This document shows positions 34,025-42,426 of a stretch of 64,000 nucleotides of DNA, piece by piece. The translations under genes were made by a program, and so were the position numbers. The DNA comes from Streptomyces dioscori (GTDB lineage: Bacteria > Actinomycetota > Actinomycetes > Streptomycetales > Streptomycetaceae), in assembly GCF_003024195.1 (NCBI RefSeq), contig NZ_KZ679043.1, positions 418,618 through 482,617 on the forward strand, given 5' to 3'. The notes under the pieces are model-generated. The model was not told the origin of the DNA, did not search any database, and was given only the letters and a program-made list of their open reading frames with translations. Position 1 is the first letter of the stretch. Every line of letters starts with the position of its first letter.

Positions 34025-34411
34025 TCAGGCCCGCTCGTGCGGCTCGTCCCGAAGCCGTGTCCCGGGGTCGGCCGTCAGGTCTTCCACGACGGGTTCCGCG
34101 ACACCGCCGGCGCCCGGACCCGCAAGCATCGGACGGGTCGGAGCGGTCACGAAAGTCGACGGCAGCGAGGGCGCGTTCTCACGTCCCGCGTTGGCGATCA
34201 CGACGGAGATGTAGGGGAGCAGTACGCCGAGCACCAGCGCAACGACGGCGACATGGCGCTCCACGTTCCAGAGAGTGGCCGCGAGGACGACGGAAACCGT
34301 GCGGACGGACATCGAGATGATGTAGCGGCGCTGCCTGCCCCGTACGTCGTCCGCGAGCCCCTGCCGGGCCCCGGTGATCCGGAAGACCTCGGTCTCGCTC
34401 TGCTTCCGCAT
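34025..34411 (-). CDS. DUF3099 membrane protein
   Basis: The 128-aa protein reads SETEVFRITGARQGLADDVRGRQRRYIISMSVRT then two membrane segments (about 35-51 and 54-75), the DUF3099 layout; the last ~50 residues are Pro/Gly/Glu-rich cytosolic tail. ATG at 34411 has GGTGG six bases upstream; starts at 34435 or 34558 are possible. Function unknown. Confidence 0.8.
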   Translation of the reverse strand: MRKQSETEVFRITGARQGLADDVRGRQRRYIISMSVRTVSVVLAATLWNVERHVAVVALVLGVLLPYISVVIANAGRENAPSLPSTFVTAPTRPMLAGPGAGGVAEPVVEDLTADPGTRLRDEPHERA

Positions 34412-34623
34412 CACGTTCCACCACCCCGCCTGCATCGGACGCTTCCCGGCCCGTACGGGCAACAACGTTACGCCGCGCCCACGCCGCCGACGAGGCCGGG
34501 TCCGCTCCGGTGCGGTTGGGGACGTCTGCGCCGTACCGCGTACGGCCGTGCCCGACATGCGCCGTACGGCACCCGGGCGGACACTGGGCGTAATGCTCGC
34601 GTAGAGCCGTATAGGAGGCAGCC

Positions 34624-34899
34624 ATGGGCTGGTTGTGGGCGATCATCGTGGGATTCGTACTGGGCTTGCTGGCCAAGGCGATCATTCCTGGCAAGCAGCA
34701 CAGTCCGCTCTGGCTCACCACGATCTTCGGAATCATCGGTGCGATCGTGGGCAACGCGATCGCCCGCGGCATCGGCATCGGTGAGACCAGCGGTATCGAC
34801 TGGGGCCGTCACGCCCTTCAGCTGGTGGCCGCGGTCGTCATCGTCTTCCTGGGAGACATGCTCTACACGGCAATGAAGGGCAACAAACAAAGAGCCTGA
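34624..34899 (+). CDS. GlsB/YeaQ/YmgE family small membrane protein
   Basis: The 91-aa product is almost wholly hydrophobic with three membrane helices, beginning MGWLWAIIVGFVLGLLAKAIIPGK, the usual signature of this stress-associated family (transglycosylase-associated protein). An unusually AT-rich gene for the window. TAGGAGG lies seven bases before the ATG. Confidence 0.88.
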   Translation: MGWLWAIIVGFVLGLLAKAIIPGKQHSPLWLTTIFGIIGAIVGNAIARGIGIGETSGIDWGRHALQLVAAVVIVFLGDMLYTAMKGNKQRA

Positions 34900-34908
34900 G
34901 CCGAGGTA

Positions 34909-35002
34909 AAAGGATTGCGCCGTTCCCCGCGCCCCTTTTCAGGGGCGCGGGGAACGGCGCAATCCTTTCGCTTTTAGCTTTTAGGGGCGCGGGGAACGGC
35001 GC
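34909..35002. repeat. Perfect 28-bp hairpin made from intergenic repeats, plus a third copy
   Basis: 34909-34936 and 34941-34968 are exact inverse copies, each holding the core repeat with AAAGGATT/AATCCTTT flanks, around a TTTC loop. A further plus-strand core follows at 34984-35002. It separates convergent glsB-like and tyrS genes and would terminate both. Confidence 0.9.
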
Positions 35003-35040
35003 GACAAGCCACAACGCACCCGCACCCGACGACGCAACCC

Positions 35041-36306
35041 CTAGGACGCGACCTCCACGGCCGCAAGCGACTTCTTGCCCCGCCGAAGCACCAGCCACCG
35101 CCCGTGCAACAGATCCTCCGCGGAGACGACCGCGTCCTCGGAGGCGACCTTCGCATTGTTCACGTACGCGCCCCCCTCCTTCACGGCCCGCCGAGCAGCG
35201 GACTTGCTGGGCACGAGCCCGACCTCGGCGAACAGGTCGACCACGGACCCCGGCGCGGCCACCCGCACCCGGGGCAGCTCGGACAGCGCGGCACTGAGCG
35301 TCGCCGCGTCGAGCTCACCCAGCTCCCCCTGCCCGAACAGCGCCCGCGAAGCGGCGATCACGGCGGCGGTCTGCCCGGCCCCGTGCACCAGCGTCGTCAG
35401 CTCCTCCGCCAGCGCACGCTGCGCCGCGCGGGCCTGCGGACGCTCCTCGGTCAGCTCCTCCAGCTCCTCCAGCTCCTCCTGGGACTTGAAGGACAGGATC
35501 CGCAGGTACGTCGAGACATCGCGGTCGTCCACGTTCAGCCAGAACTGGTAGAACGCGTACGGCGTCGTCATCTCCGGATCGAGCCAGACGGCCCCGCCCT
35601 CGGTCTTGCCGAACTTCGTGCCGTCCGCCTTGACCATCAGCGGCGTCGCGATGCAGTGCGCCTCGGCGTCCGGCTCCAGGCGGTGGATCAGGTCCAGGCC
35701 CGCCGTGAGGTTGCCCCACTGGTCGCTGCCGCCCTGCTGGAGCGTGCAGCCGTACCTCCGGTACAGCTCCAGGAAGTCCATGCCCTGGAGCAGCTGGTAG
35801 CTGAACTCCGTGTAGCTGATGCCCTCCTGGGACTCCAGGCGCCGGGCGACCGAGTCCTTGGTGAGCATCTTGTTGACGCGGAAGTGCTTGCCGATGTCCC
35901 GCAGGAACTCGATGGCCGACAGACCGGCCGTCCAGTCCAGGTTGTTCACCATGACCGCGGCGTTCTCGCCCTCGAAGGACAGGAACGGCTCGATCTGGGA
36001 GCGCAGCCGGCCGACCCAGGCGGCGACCGTCTCCGGGTCGTTCAGCGTGCGCTCCGCCGTCGGGCGCGGGTCGCCGATCTGGCCGGTCGCCCCGCCCACC
36101 AGGGCCAGCGGGCGCAGGCCCGCCTGCTGGAGGCGGCGCATGGTGAGGACCTGCACCAGGTGCCCGACGTGCAGGGAGGCCGCGGTGGGGTCGAAGCCGC
36201 AATAGAACGTGACGGGACCGTCCGCGAGCGCCTTGCGCAATGCGTTCTCGTCGGTGGACAGGGCGAACAGCCCGCGCCACTTCAGCTCGTCGACGATGTC
36301 CGTCAC
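35041..36306 (-). CDS. tyrS: Tyrosyl-tRNA synthetase
   Basis: The 421-aa class Ic synthetase charges tRNA-Tyr. FYCGFDPTAASLHVGHLV contains the HIGH-type motif, GGSDQWGNL binds tyrosine, and KFGKTEGG is the KMSKS equivalent. The last ~70 residues (SKSAARRAVKEGGAYVNNAKV) form the S4 RNA-binding domain. GTG at 36306 follows AAGGAGAC. No T-box leader is apparent. GTATAACC about 100 bases upstream could serve as its -10 element. Confidence 0.95.
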   Translation of the reverse strand: MTDIVDELKWRGLFALSTDENALRKALADGPVTFYCGFDPTAASLHVGHLVQVLTMRRLQQAGLRPLALVGGATGQIGDPRPTAERTLNDPETVAAWVGRLRSQIEPFLSFEGENAAVMVNNLDWTAGLSAIEFLRDIGKHFRVNKMLTKDSVARRLESQEGISYTEFSYQLLQGMDFLELYRRYGCTLQQGGSDQWGNLTAGLDLIHRLEPDAEAHCIATPLMVKADGTKFGKTEGGAVWLDPEMTTPYAFYQFWLNVDDRDVSTYLRILSFKSQEELEELEELTEERPQARAAQRALAEELTTLVHGAGQTAAVIAASRALFGQGELGELDAATLSAALSELPRVRVAAPGSVVDLFAEVGLVPSKSAARRAVKEGGAYVNNAKVASEDAVVSAEDLLHGRWLVLRRGKKSLAAVEVAS

Positions 36307-36407
36307 GGTTCTCGTGTCTCCTTGGATGATCTTCGGGCGGTCGTGCTTCTCCGGGCAGCCGGGCGACGGCCGGCCGTGCGGCCGGACGTCGGGGCTGTCC
36401 GTCGAGG

Positions 36408-37802
36408 TTATACGCCCTGACTGACAGAGCTCATATTGAAGTCCGGCACCCGCAGCGCCGGCATCGCGGCCCTGGTGAACCAGTCGCTCCACTCGCGCGG
36501 CAGCGTCTTCTCGGTCCGCCCCGCCTCGGTCGCCCGCCCCAGCAGGCCCACCGGCGACTCGTTGAACCGGAAGTTGTTCACCTCACCGGTGACCTCGCCG
36601 TTCTCCACGAGGTAGACGCCGTCCCGGGTCAGACCGGTCAGCAGCAGCGTCGCCGGGTCGACCTCGCGGATGTACCAGAGGCAGGTCAGCAGCAGCCCGC
36701 GCTCCGTCGCGGCGACCATCTCCTCCAGGGAGGTATCGTCGCCGCCGTCGAGGATGAGGTTGCCGATGCCGGGGGCCACCGGCAGCCCGGTCAGGGCCGC
36801 GCTGTGCCGGGTGCTCGTCAGGCGCTTCAGCTCGCCCTCGCGGACCCACTCCGTGGCCTTGAGGGGCAGTCCGTTGTCGAAGACGGAGGCGTCGTCCCCG
36901 GAGGAGTGGGCGAGGACGAAGGGGGCACTTTCGAGCCCGGCCTCGTTCGGGTCGCTGCGCAGGGTGAGCGGCAGCTCGGTGAGCCGGTCGCCGACGCGGG
37001 TGCCGCCGCCGGGCTTGCTGAACACCGTCCGGCCCTCCGCCGCGTCCCGGGCCGCCGCCGACCACAGCTGGTAGATCAGCAGGTCGGCCACGGCGGTCGG
37101 CGGCAGCAGCGTCTCGTACCGCCCGGCGGGCAGATCGATGCGCCGCTCCGCCCAGCCCAGCCGGACGGCCAGCTCGGCGTCGAGGGCCGCCGGGTCGACG
37201 TCCTTGAAGTCGCGCGTGGAGCGGCCGGCCCACGCCGAGCGCGTACGGTCCGGGGACTTGGCGTTCAGCTCCAGCGTCCCGGTGGGCTGGTCGTGCCGCA
37301 GGCGCAGCCCCGTGGACGTACCGAGGTAGCTGGTGACCAGCTCGTGGTTGGCGAAGCCGTACAGCTCCCGGCCGCCCGCACGCGCGCGTGCGAACGATTC
37401 GCCGAGCGCGGGCGCGAAGTCGGTGAACACCGCCGACGAGGTCTCGGCGGGCGCGTCCGTGAAGTCGGGGGAGGCGGGTACGCCCTCGACGAGCGGCTGC
37501 GCGTCCTCGGCGGGGCCCGCCCCGCGTGCCGCGGCCTCGGCGGCCCGTACCAGCGGCTCCAGCTCGTCGGCGGTCACGGCGGAGCGCGAGACGACCCCGG
37601 AGGCGGTGCCCTCGCGGCCGTCGACCGTGGCGACGACGGTCAGCGTGCGCCCGCGTGTGACACCGTTGGTGGTCAGCGCGTTGCCCGCCCAGCGCAGGTT
37701 CGCGGTCGACCGCTCGTCGGCGATCACGACACAGCCGTCCGCCCGGGACAGTGCGAGGGCGCGCTCGACGATCTCGTGCGGCTTGTTCGTACGAGGACTC
37801 AT
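36408..37802 (-). CDS. pmbA: TldD/PmbA family protein, PmbA-type (non-metal subunit)
   Basis: The 464-aa product lacks the HExxxH motif and has the PmbA/TldE layout, e.g. GGGTRVGDRLTELPLTL and LPLKATEWVREGELKRL. In other bacteria TldD and TldE form a heterodimeric protease that trims leader peptides of modified peptides (microcin B17) and unfolded peptides. Overlaps tldD by four bases. The window contains no obvious peptide-antibiotic substrate gene. Confidence 0.9.
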   Translation of the reverse strand: MSPRTNKPHEIVERALALSRADGCVVIADERSTANLRWAGNALTTNGVTRGRTLTVVATVDGREGTASGVVSRSAVTADELEPLVRAAEAAARGAGPAEDAQPLVEGVPASPDFTDAPAETSSAVFTDFAPALGESFARARAGGRELYGFANHELVTSYLGTSTGLRLRHDQPTGTLELNAKSPDRTRSAWAGRSTRDFKDVDPAALDAELAVRLGWAERRIDLPAGRYETLLPPTAVADLLIYQLWSAAARDAAEGRTVFSKPGGGTRVGDRLTELPLTLRSDPNEAGLESAPFVLAHSSGDDASVFDNGLPLKATEWVREGELKRLTSTRHSAALTGLPVAPGIGNLILDGGDDTSLEEMVAATERGLLLTCLWYIREVDPATLLLTGLTRDGVYLVENGEVTGEVNNFRFNESPVGLLGRATEAGRTEKTLPREWSDWFTRAAMPALRVPDFNMSSVSQGV

Positions 37803-39322
37803 CGACCGGCCTCCTGCGTGGTGTTCAGAATGTTGACGCCCTTGAAGAGGGCGGAGGGGCAGCCGTGCGAGACCGCCGCGACCTGGCCCGGCTGGGCCTT
37901 GCCGCAGTTGAAGGCGCCGCCCAGGACGTAGGTCTGCGGGCCGCCGACGGCGGCCATCGAGCCCCAGAAGTCCGTGGTCGTCGCCTGGTAGGCGACATCG
38001 CGCAGCTGGCCCGTGATCTGCCCGTTCTCGATCTTGAAGAACCGCTGGCCGGTGAACTGGAAGTTGTAGCGCTGCATGTCGATCGACCAGGACCGGTCGC
38101 CGACGACGTAGATCCCGCGGTCGACGCTCCCGATGAGGTCGTCCGTGGACATCCCCGCCGGATCGGGCTGCAGCGAGACGTTCGCCATGCGCTGTACGGG
38201 CACATGGCCGGGCGAGTCGGCGTACGCGCAGCCGTTGGACCGCTCGAAGCCGGTCAGCTTCGCGATCCTGCGGTCCAGCTGGTAGCCGACGAGCGTGCCG
38301 TCCTTCACCAGGTCCCAGGACTGCCCGGCGACACCCTCGTCGTCGTACCCGATGGTCGCGAGGCCGTGCTCGGCGGTGCGGTCGCCCGTCACGTTCATCA
38401 GCTCGGAGCCGTACCGCAACTTGCCCAGCTGGTCGAAGGTCGCGAACGAGGTCCCGGCGTACGCGGCCTCGTAACCGAGCGCGCGGTCCAGCTCGGTGGC
38501 GTGGCCGATGGACTCGTGGATGGTCAGCCACAGGTTGGACGGGTCCACGACCAGGTCGTACACCCCGGCCGTGACGCTCGGCGCCCGCATCTTCTCGGCC
38601 AGCAGCTCCGGGATCCGCCCCAGCTCCGCGTCCCAGTCCCAGCCCGTGCCGGTGAGGTACTCCCAGCCGCGTCCGACGGGCGGCGCGATCGTACGCATCG
38701 AGTCGAACTCGCCGCTCGACTCGTCGACGGCCACCGCGGTCAGCTGCGGGTGCAGCCGGACCCGCTGCTGGGTGGTCACCGTGCCGGCCGTGTCCGCGTA
38801 GAACTTGTTCTCGTGCACGGTCATCAGCGAGGCGTCGACATGGCTGACCCCGGGCGCCCCGAGCAGCCGCGCACTCCACTCGGCCAGCAGCCCCGACTTC
38901 TCCTCGTCCGGTACGGAGAAGGGGTCGATCTCGTACGAGGAGATCCACGTCTTCTCGGCGTGCACGGGCTCACCGGCCAGCTCCACGCGCTCCTCGGAGC
39001 CCGCCGCCTTGATCACCTTCGCCGACAGTTTGGCCATCGCCACGGCCTGCGACGCCACCTTCGCGGCGGCGTCCATCGTCAGGTCGACGCCGGAGGCGAA
39101 CCCCCAGGTGCCGCCGTGCACGACCCGCACCGCGTACCCGAGGTCGGTCGTGTCCGACGAACCCGCGGGCTTCGCGTCCCGCAGCCGCCAGGCCGCGCTG
39201 CGCACCCGCTCGAACCGGAAGTCCGCATGATCGGCGCCCAGCGCCCGCGCCCGCGCGAGCGCCGCGTCGGCCAGGGCCCGTAGCGGCAGTGCCGTGAAGG
39301 CTTCGTCGATGGAATGGGGCAC
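37799..39322 (-). CDS. tldD: TldD metalloprotease subunit
   Basis: The 507-aa protein contains HESIGHATELDRAL near residues 269-282, the TldD zinc motif, and a long conserved N-terminal domain. It pairs with the adjacent pmbA product to form the active TldD/E protease. GGGAGACC lies upstream of the ATG. Divergent from fabG over a 184-base gap. Confidence 0.93.
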   Translation of the reverse strand: MPHSIDEAFTALPLRALADAALARARALGADHADFRFERVRSAAWRLRDAKPAGSSDTTDLGYAVRVVHGGTWGFASGVDLTMDAAAKVASQAVAMAKLSAKVIKAAGSEERVELAGEPVHAEKTWISSYEIDPFSVPDEEKSGLLAEWSARLLGAPGVSHVDASLMTVHENKFYADTAGTVTTQQRVRLHPQLTAVAVDESSGEFDSMRTIAPPVGRGWEYLTGTGWDWDAELGRIPELLAEKMRAPSVTAGVYDLVVDPSNLWLTIHESIGHATELDRALGYEAAYAGTSFATFDQLGKLRYGSELMNVTGDRTAEHGLATIGYDDEGVAGQSWDLVKDGTLVGYQLDRRIAKLTGFERSNGCAYADSPGHVPVQRMANVSLQPDPAGMSTDDLIGSVDRGIYVVGDRSWSIDMQRYNFQFTGQRFFKIENGQITGQLRDVAYQATTTDFWGSMAAVGGPQTYVLGGAFNCGKAQPGQVAAVSHGCPSALFKGVNILNTTQEAGR

Positions 39323-39506
39323 GGAGGTCTCCCTTGTTGTCGCCTGTCGGTCCGATCATGTCGCGCGGGCGGGCCCGACGGCCAGGCTTTTCTGTAGGGA
39401 CCCGACAGCGAGTCCCCCGAGCCACTGTCGGTGCCCGATTCTCCGCGAGGCCGACCGTACCGATAGGTTTTCGAGGTACCAGACCGGCTATCGAAAGGGT
39501 GATCCG

Positions 39507-40226
39507 TTGAGCCGCTCGGTTCTCGTCACCGGAGGAAACCGGGGCATCGGCCTCGCCATCGCCCGCACGTTCGCCGACGCGGGCGACAAGGTCGCGATCA
39601 CATACCGTTCGGGCGAGCCCCCGGCCGCCCTCACCGAACTGGGCTGCCTCGCGGTCAAGTGCGACATCACCGACACCGAGCAGGTGGAGCAGGCCTACAA
39701 GGAGATCGAAGCCGCGCACGGCCCGGTCGAGGTCCTCGTCGCCAACGCGGGTGTCACCAAGGACCAGTTGCTGATGCGGATGTCCGAGGAGGACTTCACG
39801 TCCGTCCTGGACACCAACCTGACGGGTACCTTCCGGGTCGTGAAGCGCGCCAACCGCGGCATGCTGCGCGCGCGGAAGGGCCGCGTCGTCCTCATCTCCT
39901 CGGTGGTCGGCCTCCTCGGCTCGGCCGGGCAGGCGAACTACGCCGCCTCCAAGGCCGGCCTGGTCGGATTCGCGCGCTCCCTCGCCCGTGAGCTGGGCTC
40001 GCGCAACCTCACCTTCAACGTCGTCGCGCCCGGCTTCGTCGACACCGACATGACCAAGGCGCTCACCGACGAGCAGCGCGAGGCCATCGTGAAGCAGGTG
40101 CCGCTCGGCCGGTACGCGCAGCCCGAGGAGATCGCCGCAACGGTGCGGTTCCTCGCCTCGGAAGAGGCCTCGTACATCACTGGAGCCGTCATCCCCGTAG
40201 ACGGCGGACTGGGAATGGGTCACTGA
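39507..40226 (+). CDS. fabG: 3-oxoacyl-ACP reductase
   Basis: The 239-aa SDR reduces beta-ketoacyl-ACP in fatty acid elongation. TGGNRGIG (8-15), NAG, the catalytic Ser in ISSVVG and YAASK are intact; DVPVDGG-like end is VIPVDGGLGMGH. TTG at 39507 is supported by AAAGGGTG. It is directly followed by fabI (five bases after the stop), making a two-gene fatty acid unit. Confidence 0.93.
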   Translation: MSRSVLVTGGNRGIGLAIARTFADAGDKVAITYRSGEPPAALTELGCLAVKCDITDTEQVEQAYKEIEAAHGPVEVLVANAGVTKDQLLMRMSEEDFTSVLDTNLTGTFRVVKRANRGMLRARKGRVVLISSVVGLLGSAGQANYAASKAGLVGFARSLARELGSRNLTFNVVAPGFVDTDMTKALTDEQREAIVKQVPLGRYAQPEEIAATVRFLASEEASYITGAVIPVDGGLGMGH

Positions 40227-40231
40227 TCACC

Positions 40232-41002
40232 ATGAGCGGAATTCTTGAGGGCAAGCGCGTCCTGATCACCGGTGTGCTGATGGAGTCGTCCATCGCCTTC
40301 CACACCGCGAAGCTGGCCCAGGAGCAGGGCGCCGAGATCATCCTGACCGCGTTCCCGCGGCCCACGCTGACCGAGCGCATCGCGCGGAAGCTCCCCAAGC
40401 CCACCAAGGTCATCGAGCTCGACGTGACCAACGACGAGCACCTCGGGCGGCTCGCCGAGGTCGTGGGCGCGGAACTGGGCAGCCTCGACGGAGTCGTGCA
40501 CTCCATCGGCTTCGCCCCGCAGGACGCCCTCGGCGGCAACTTCCTGAACACGCCCTTCGAGTCGGTCGCCACGGCCATGCACGTCTCCGCCTTCTCCCTG
40601 AAGTCGCTGACCATGGCCTGCCTGCCGCTCATGCAGAACGGCGGCGGCTCGGTCGTCGGCCTCACCTTCGACGCGCAGTACGCGTGGCCGCAGTACGACT
40701 GGATGGGCCCGGCCAAGGCCGCCCTGGAGGCCACCAACCGCTACCTCGCCCGCGACCTGGGCAAGCAGAACGTGCGCTCCAACCTCATCTCGGCCGGCCC
40801 GATCGGCTCGATGGCCGCCAAGTCCATCCCGGGCTTCAGCGAGCTGGCCGCCGTCTGGGACGACCGCGCGCCCCTGGAGTGGGACCTCAAGGACCCCGAG
40901 CCGGCCGGCCGCGGTGTCGTCGCCCTGCTCAGCGACTGGTTCCCGAAGACCACCGGCGAGATCATCCACGTCGACGGCGGTCTGCACGCGATCGGCGCGT
41001 AA
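40232..41002 (+). CDS. fabI: Enoyl-ACP reductase
   Basis: The 256-aa protein catalyses the last step of each fatty acid elongation cycle and is the class inhibited by triclosan and isoniazid adducts. GVLMESSIAFHTAKLAQEQG is the atypical FabI/InhA cofactor motif, SIGFAP borders the active site and YDWMGPAK is the required Y-x6-K pair. Forms an operon with fabG. Confidence 0.93.
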   Translation: MSGILEGKRVLITGVLMESSIAFHTAKLAQEQGAEIILTAFPRPTLTERIARKLPKPTKVIELDVTNDEHLGRLAEVVGAELGSLDGVVHSIGFAPQDALGGNFLNTPFESVATAMHVSAFSLKSLTMACLPLMQNGGGSVVGLTFDAQYAWPQYDWMGPAKAALEATNRYLARDLGKQNVRSNLISAGPIGSMAAKSIPGFSELAAVWDDRAPLEWDLKDPEPAGRGVVALLSDWFPKTTGEIIHVDGGLHAIGA

Positions 41003-41035
41003 GCGCTCGCGCGAGCGTTTGCGTACGGAGTCGGC

Positions 41036-41068
41036 GCCCCGTTCCCCGCAGTGTGCGGGGAGCGGGGC
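41036..41068 (+). terminator. Terminator after fabI
   Basis: GCCCCGTTCCCCGC pairs with GCGGGGAGCGGGGC (14 bp, one G-U) around AGTGT; 33 bases past the fabI stop. Confidence 0.75.
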
Positions 41069-41118
41069 GTCACCCGTTCGGCCGCACCGGCCGGGCGGCC
41101 GAGGGGGGTAACGGCCCA

Positions 41119-41158
41119 CTCTGGAGTAGGAGTTCTTCTCCCGAGACGCCCTCCAGAG
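41119..41158 (+). promoter_or_regulatory. Structured 5' leader of the secreted-protein gene
   Basis: CTCTGGAG and CTCCAGAG close a stem; an inner GGAG/CTCC hairpin sits within. It ends 21 bases before the start codon, ahead of GAGGAGG, so it could hold or shield the ribosome site. Confidence 0.4.
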
Positions 41159-41179
41159 CCCAGCCGAGGAGGTCCCCTT

Positions 41180-41584
41180 GTGTGCCTGTCCCAGGCCCGA
41201 TGCATACATCGGCTCCACAGGAACGGTTTCGCGGCGGCCCCCACCGCGGTGTTCGCCGCTCTGACCCTGCTGCTCGCCGTACCCTCCGACGCCGCCTCGC
41301 ACACCGCGTACAGCGCGGGAACGACGTCCCCCGCGCGGGTGCCCGCCGAGAAACGCCCCTTCGGAGCGTCGTGCCGGACCGTCGTCGACGGCTCACACGT
41401 GACGGCGTACTGCCGCAACCCGTATCCGGAGCCCGACCACATCGGTCTGCACATCGAGTGCGACCGGTGGTGGGACATCGACGCCGACGGGGCGAGGGTC
41501 GAGGCGGGCCCCGCGCAGAACGTCCGGCTGACCGGGCGCTGCTGGAAGGAAGTCCGCTCGGCGTGGGTCAGCCACCGGAAGTGA
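41180..41584 (+). CDS. Small secreted protein of unknown function
   Basis: The 134-aa product has a signal peptide (hydrophobic about 20-38, NGFAAAPTAVFAALTLLLAVPSDAASH) and a mature part with four Cys in pairs (ASCRTVV..AYC and IECDRW..RCW), suitable for two disulfides. No conserved catalytic motif is seen. GTG follows GAGGAGG by seven bases. A long 5' leader with a hairpin precedes it. Confidence 0.75.
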   Translation: MCLSQARCIHRLHRNGFAAAPTAVFAALTLLLAVPSDAASHTAYSAGTTSPARVPAEKRPFGASCRTVVDGSHVTAYCRNPYPEPDHIGLHIECDRWWDIDADGARVEAGPAQNVRLTGRCWKEVRSAWVSHRK

Positions 41585-41669
41585 CATGCCGCGGGTGTCC
41601 CGCCTGCCCCGGCCGTCCTGACTGTCCCGGCTGCACCGACTGTCCCGCAGACCCCGCAGGCCTCTCGGT

Positions 41670-42365
41670 TTAGGCACGCTCCGCGGGCTCGGGCCGCCCC
41701 GGGCGGCACAGGAGGAACGGATAGCCGGCCGCCTCCGAGGCCGCCGTCTCCGCGTCGCCCGCGCGGATCGCGTCCACCAGGCGCGTGTGGTCCATGTGCG
41801 TCTCGGGCGTCAGCTCCTCACCGACGTCCTCGCGCAGCCAGTCGCGCACGACCTCGCCCAGGTCCGCGTACATCGCCGTCATGACGTCGTTGTGGGACGC
41901 GGCGACCACGGCCAGGTGGAAGGTCGTGTCGGCGGTCACGAAGGCCTCCGTGTCGCCGGACTCCCAGGCCTCCTCCCGGCGTACGAGGAGGGCGTCGAGC
42001 TGTTTGAGATCGCGCTCGGTACGGCGCTCGGCGGCCAGCCTCGCCGCGCTCGACTCCAGCGTGGAGCGCAGTTCGGCGATGTGCCGCGGGTCGGCGTCCG
42101 CGAACCGGCGGTGCATCACGCCGGCCAGCTCGCTGGTGGCCAGCACGTAGGTGCCCGAGCCCTGCCGGATGTCCAGCAGGCCGTTGTGCGCGAGGGCCCG
42201 CACGGCCTCCCTGACCGTGTTGCGGGCCACTCCCAGCTGCTCGACCAGCTCGGGCTCGGTGGGGATACGGGAGCCCACCGGCCACTCGCCCGAGGTGATC
42301 TCGTTGCGCAGGGCGGCGATGACCTGCTCGGACAGCGCCGACCGGCGGGGGTGGCTCAGGGGCAT
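41670..42365 (-). CDS. FadR/GntR-family transcriptional regulator
   Basis: The 231-aa protein has an N-terminal winged helix (about 8-75; ALRNEITSGEWPVGSRIPTEPELVEQLGVARNTVREAVRAL) and a C-terminal all-helical FCD domain with metal-binding His (HLAVVAASHNDVM, HTRLVDAI). Such regulators sense small carboxylate-type ligands. It is divergent from the MFS gene with only 61 bases between them, so it most likely controls that exporter and itself. Confidence 0.88.
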   Translation of the reverse strand: MPLSHPRRSALSEQVIAALRNEITSGEWPVGSRIPTEPELVEQLGVARNTVREAVRALAHNGLLDIRQGSGTYVLATSELAGVMHRRFADADPRHIAELRSTLESSAARLAAERRTERDLKQLDALLVRREEAWESGDTEAFVTADTTFHLAVVAASHNDVMTAMYADLGEVVRDWLREDVGEELTPETHMDHTRLVDAIRAGDAETAASEAAGYPFLLCRPGRPEPAERA

Positions 42366-42385
42366 GACGGTCCTTCGCGCCAGGG

Positions 42386-42425
42386 GGTTGGACAACCAAT
42401 CATCCCATGATTCTATGATGGGGTT
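42386..42425. promoter_or_regulatory. Divergent operator/promoter region of the FadR-MFS pair
   Basis: GGTTGGACAACCAA (42386-42399) and ATCAT-CCCATGATTCT-ATGAT are overlapping dyads in the 61-base gap. TATGAT at 42414-42419 lies 7 bases before ATG 42427, so the exporter mRNA could be leaderless; an upstream ATG is at 42418. Confidence 0.45.
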
Positions 42426-42426
42426 C

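Noticed and set aside
36307..36420. T-box leader for tyrS
   Set aside because: No specifier loop or T-box core is recognisable; only a weak promoter-like GTATAACC.
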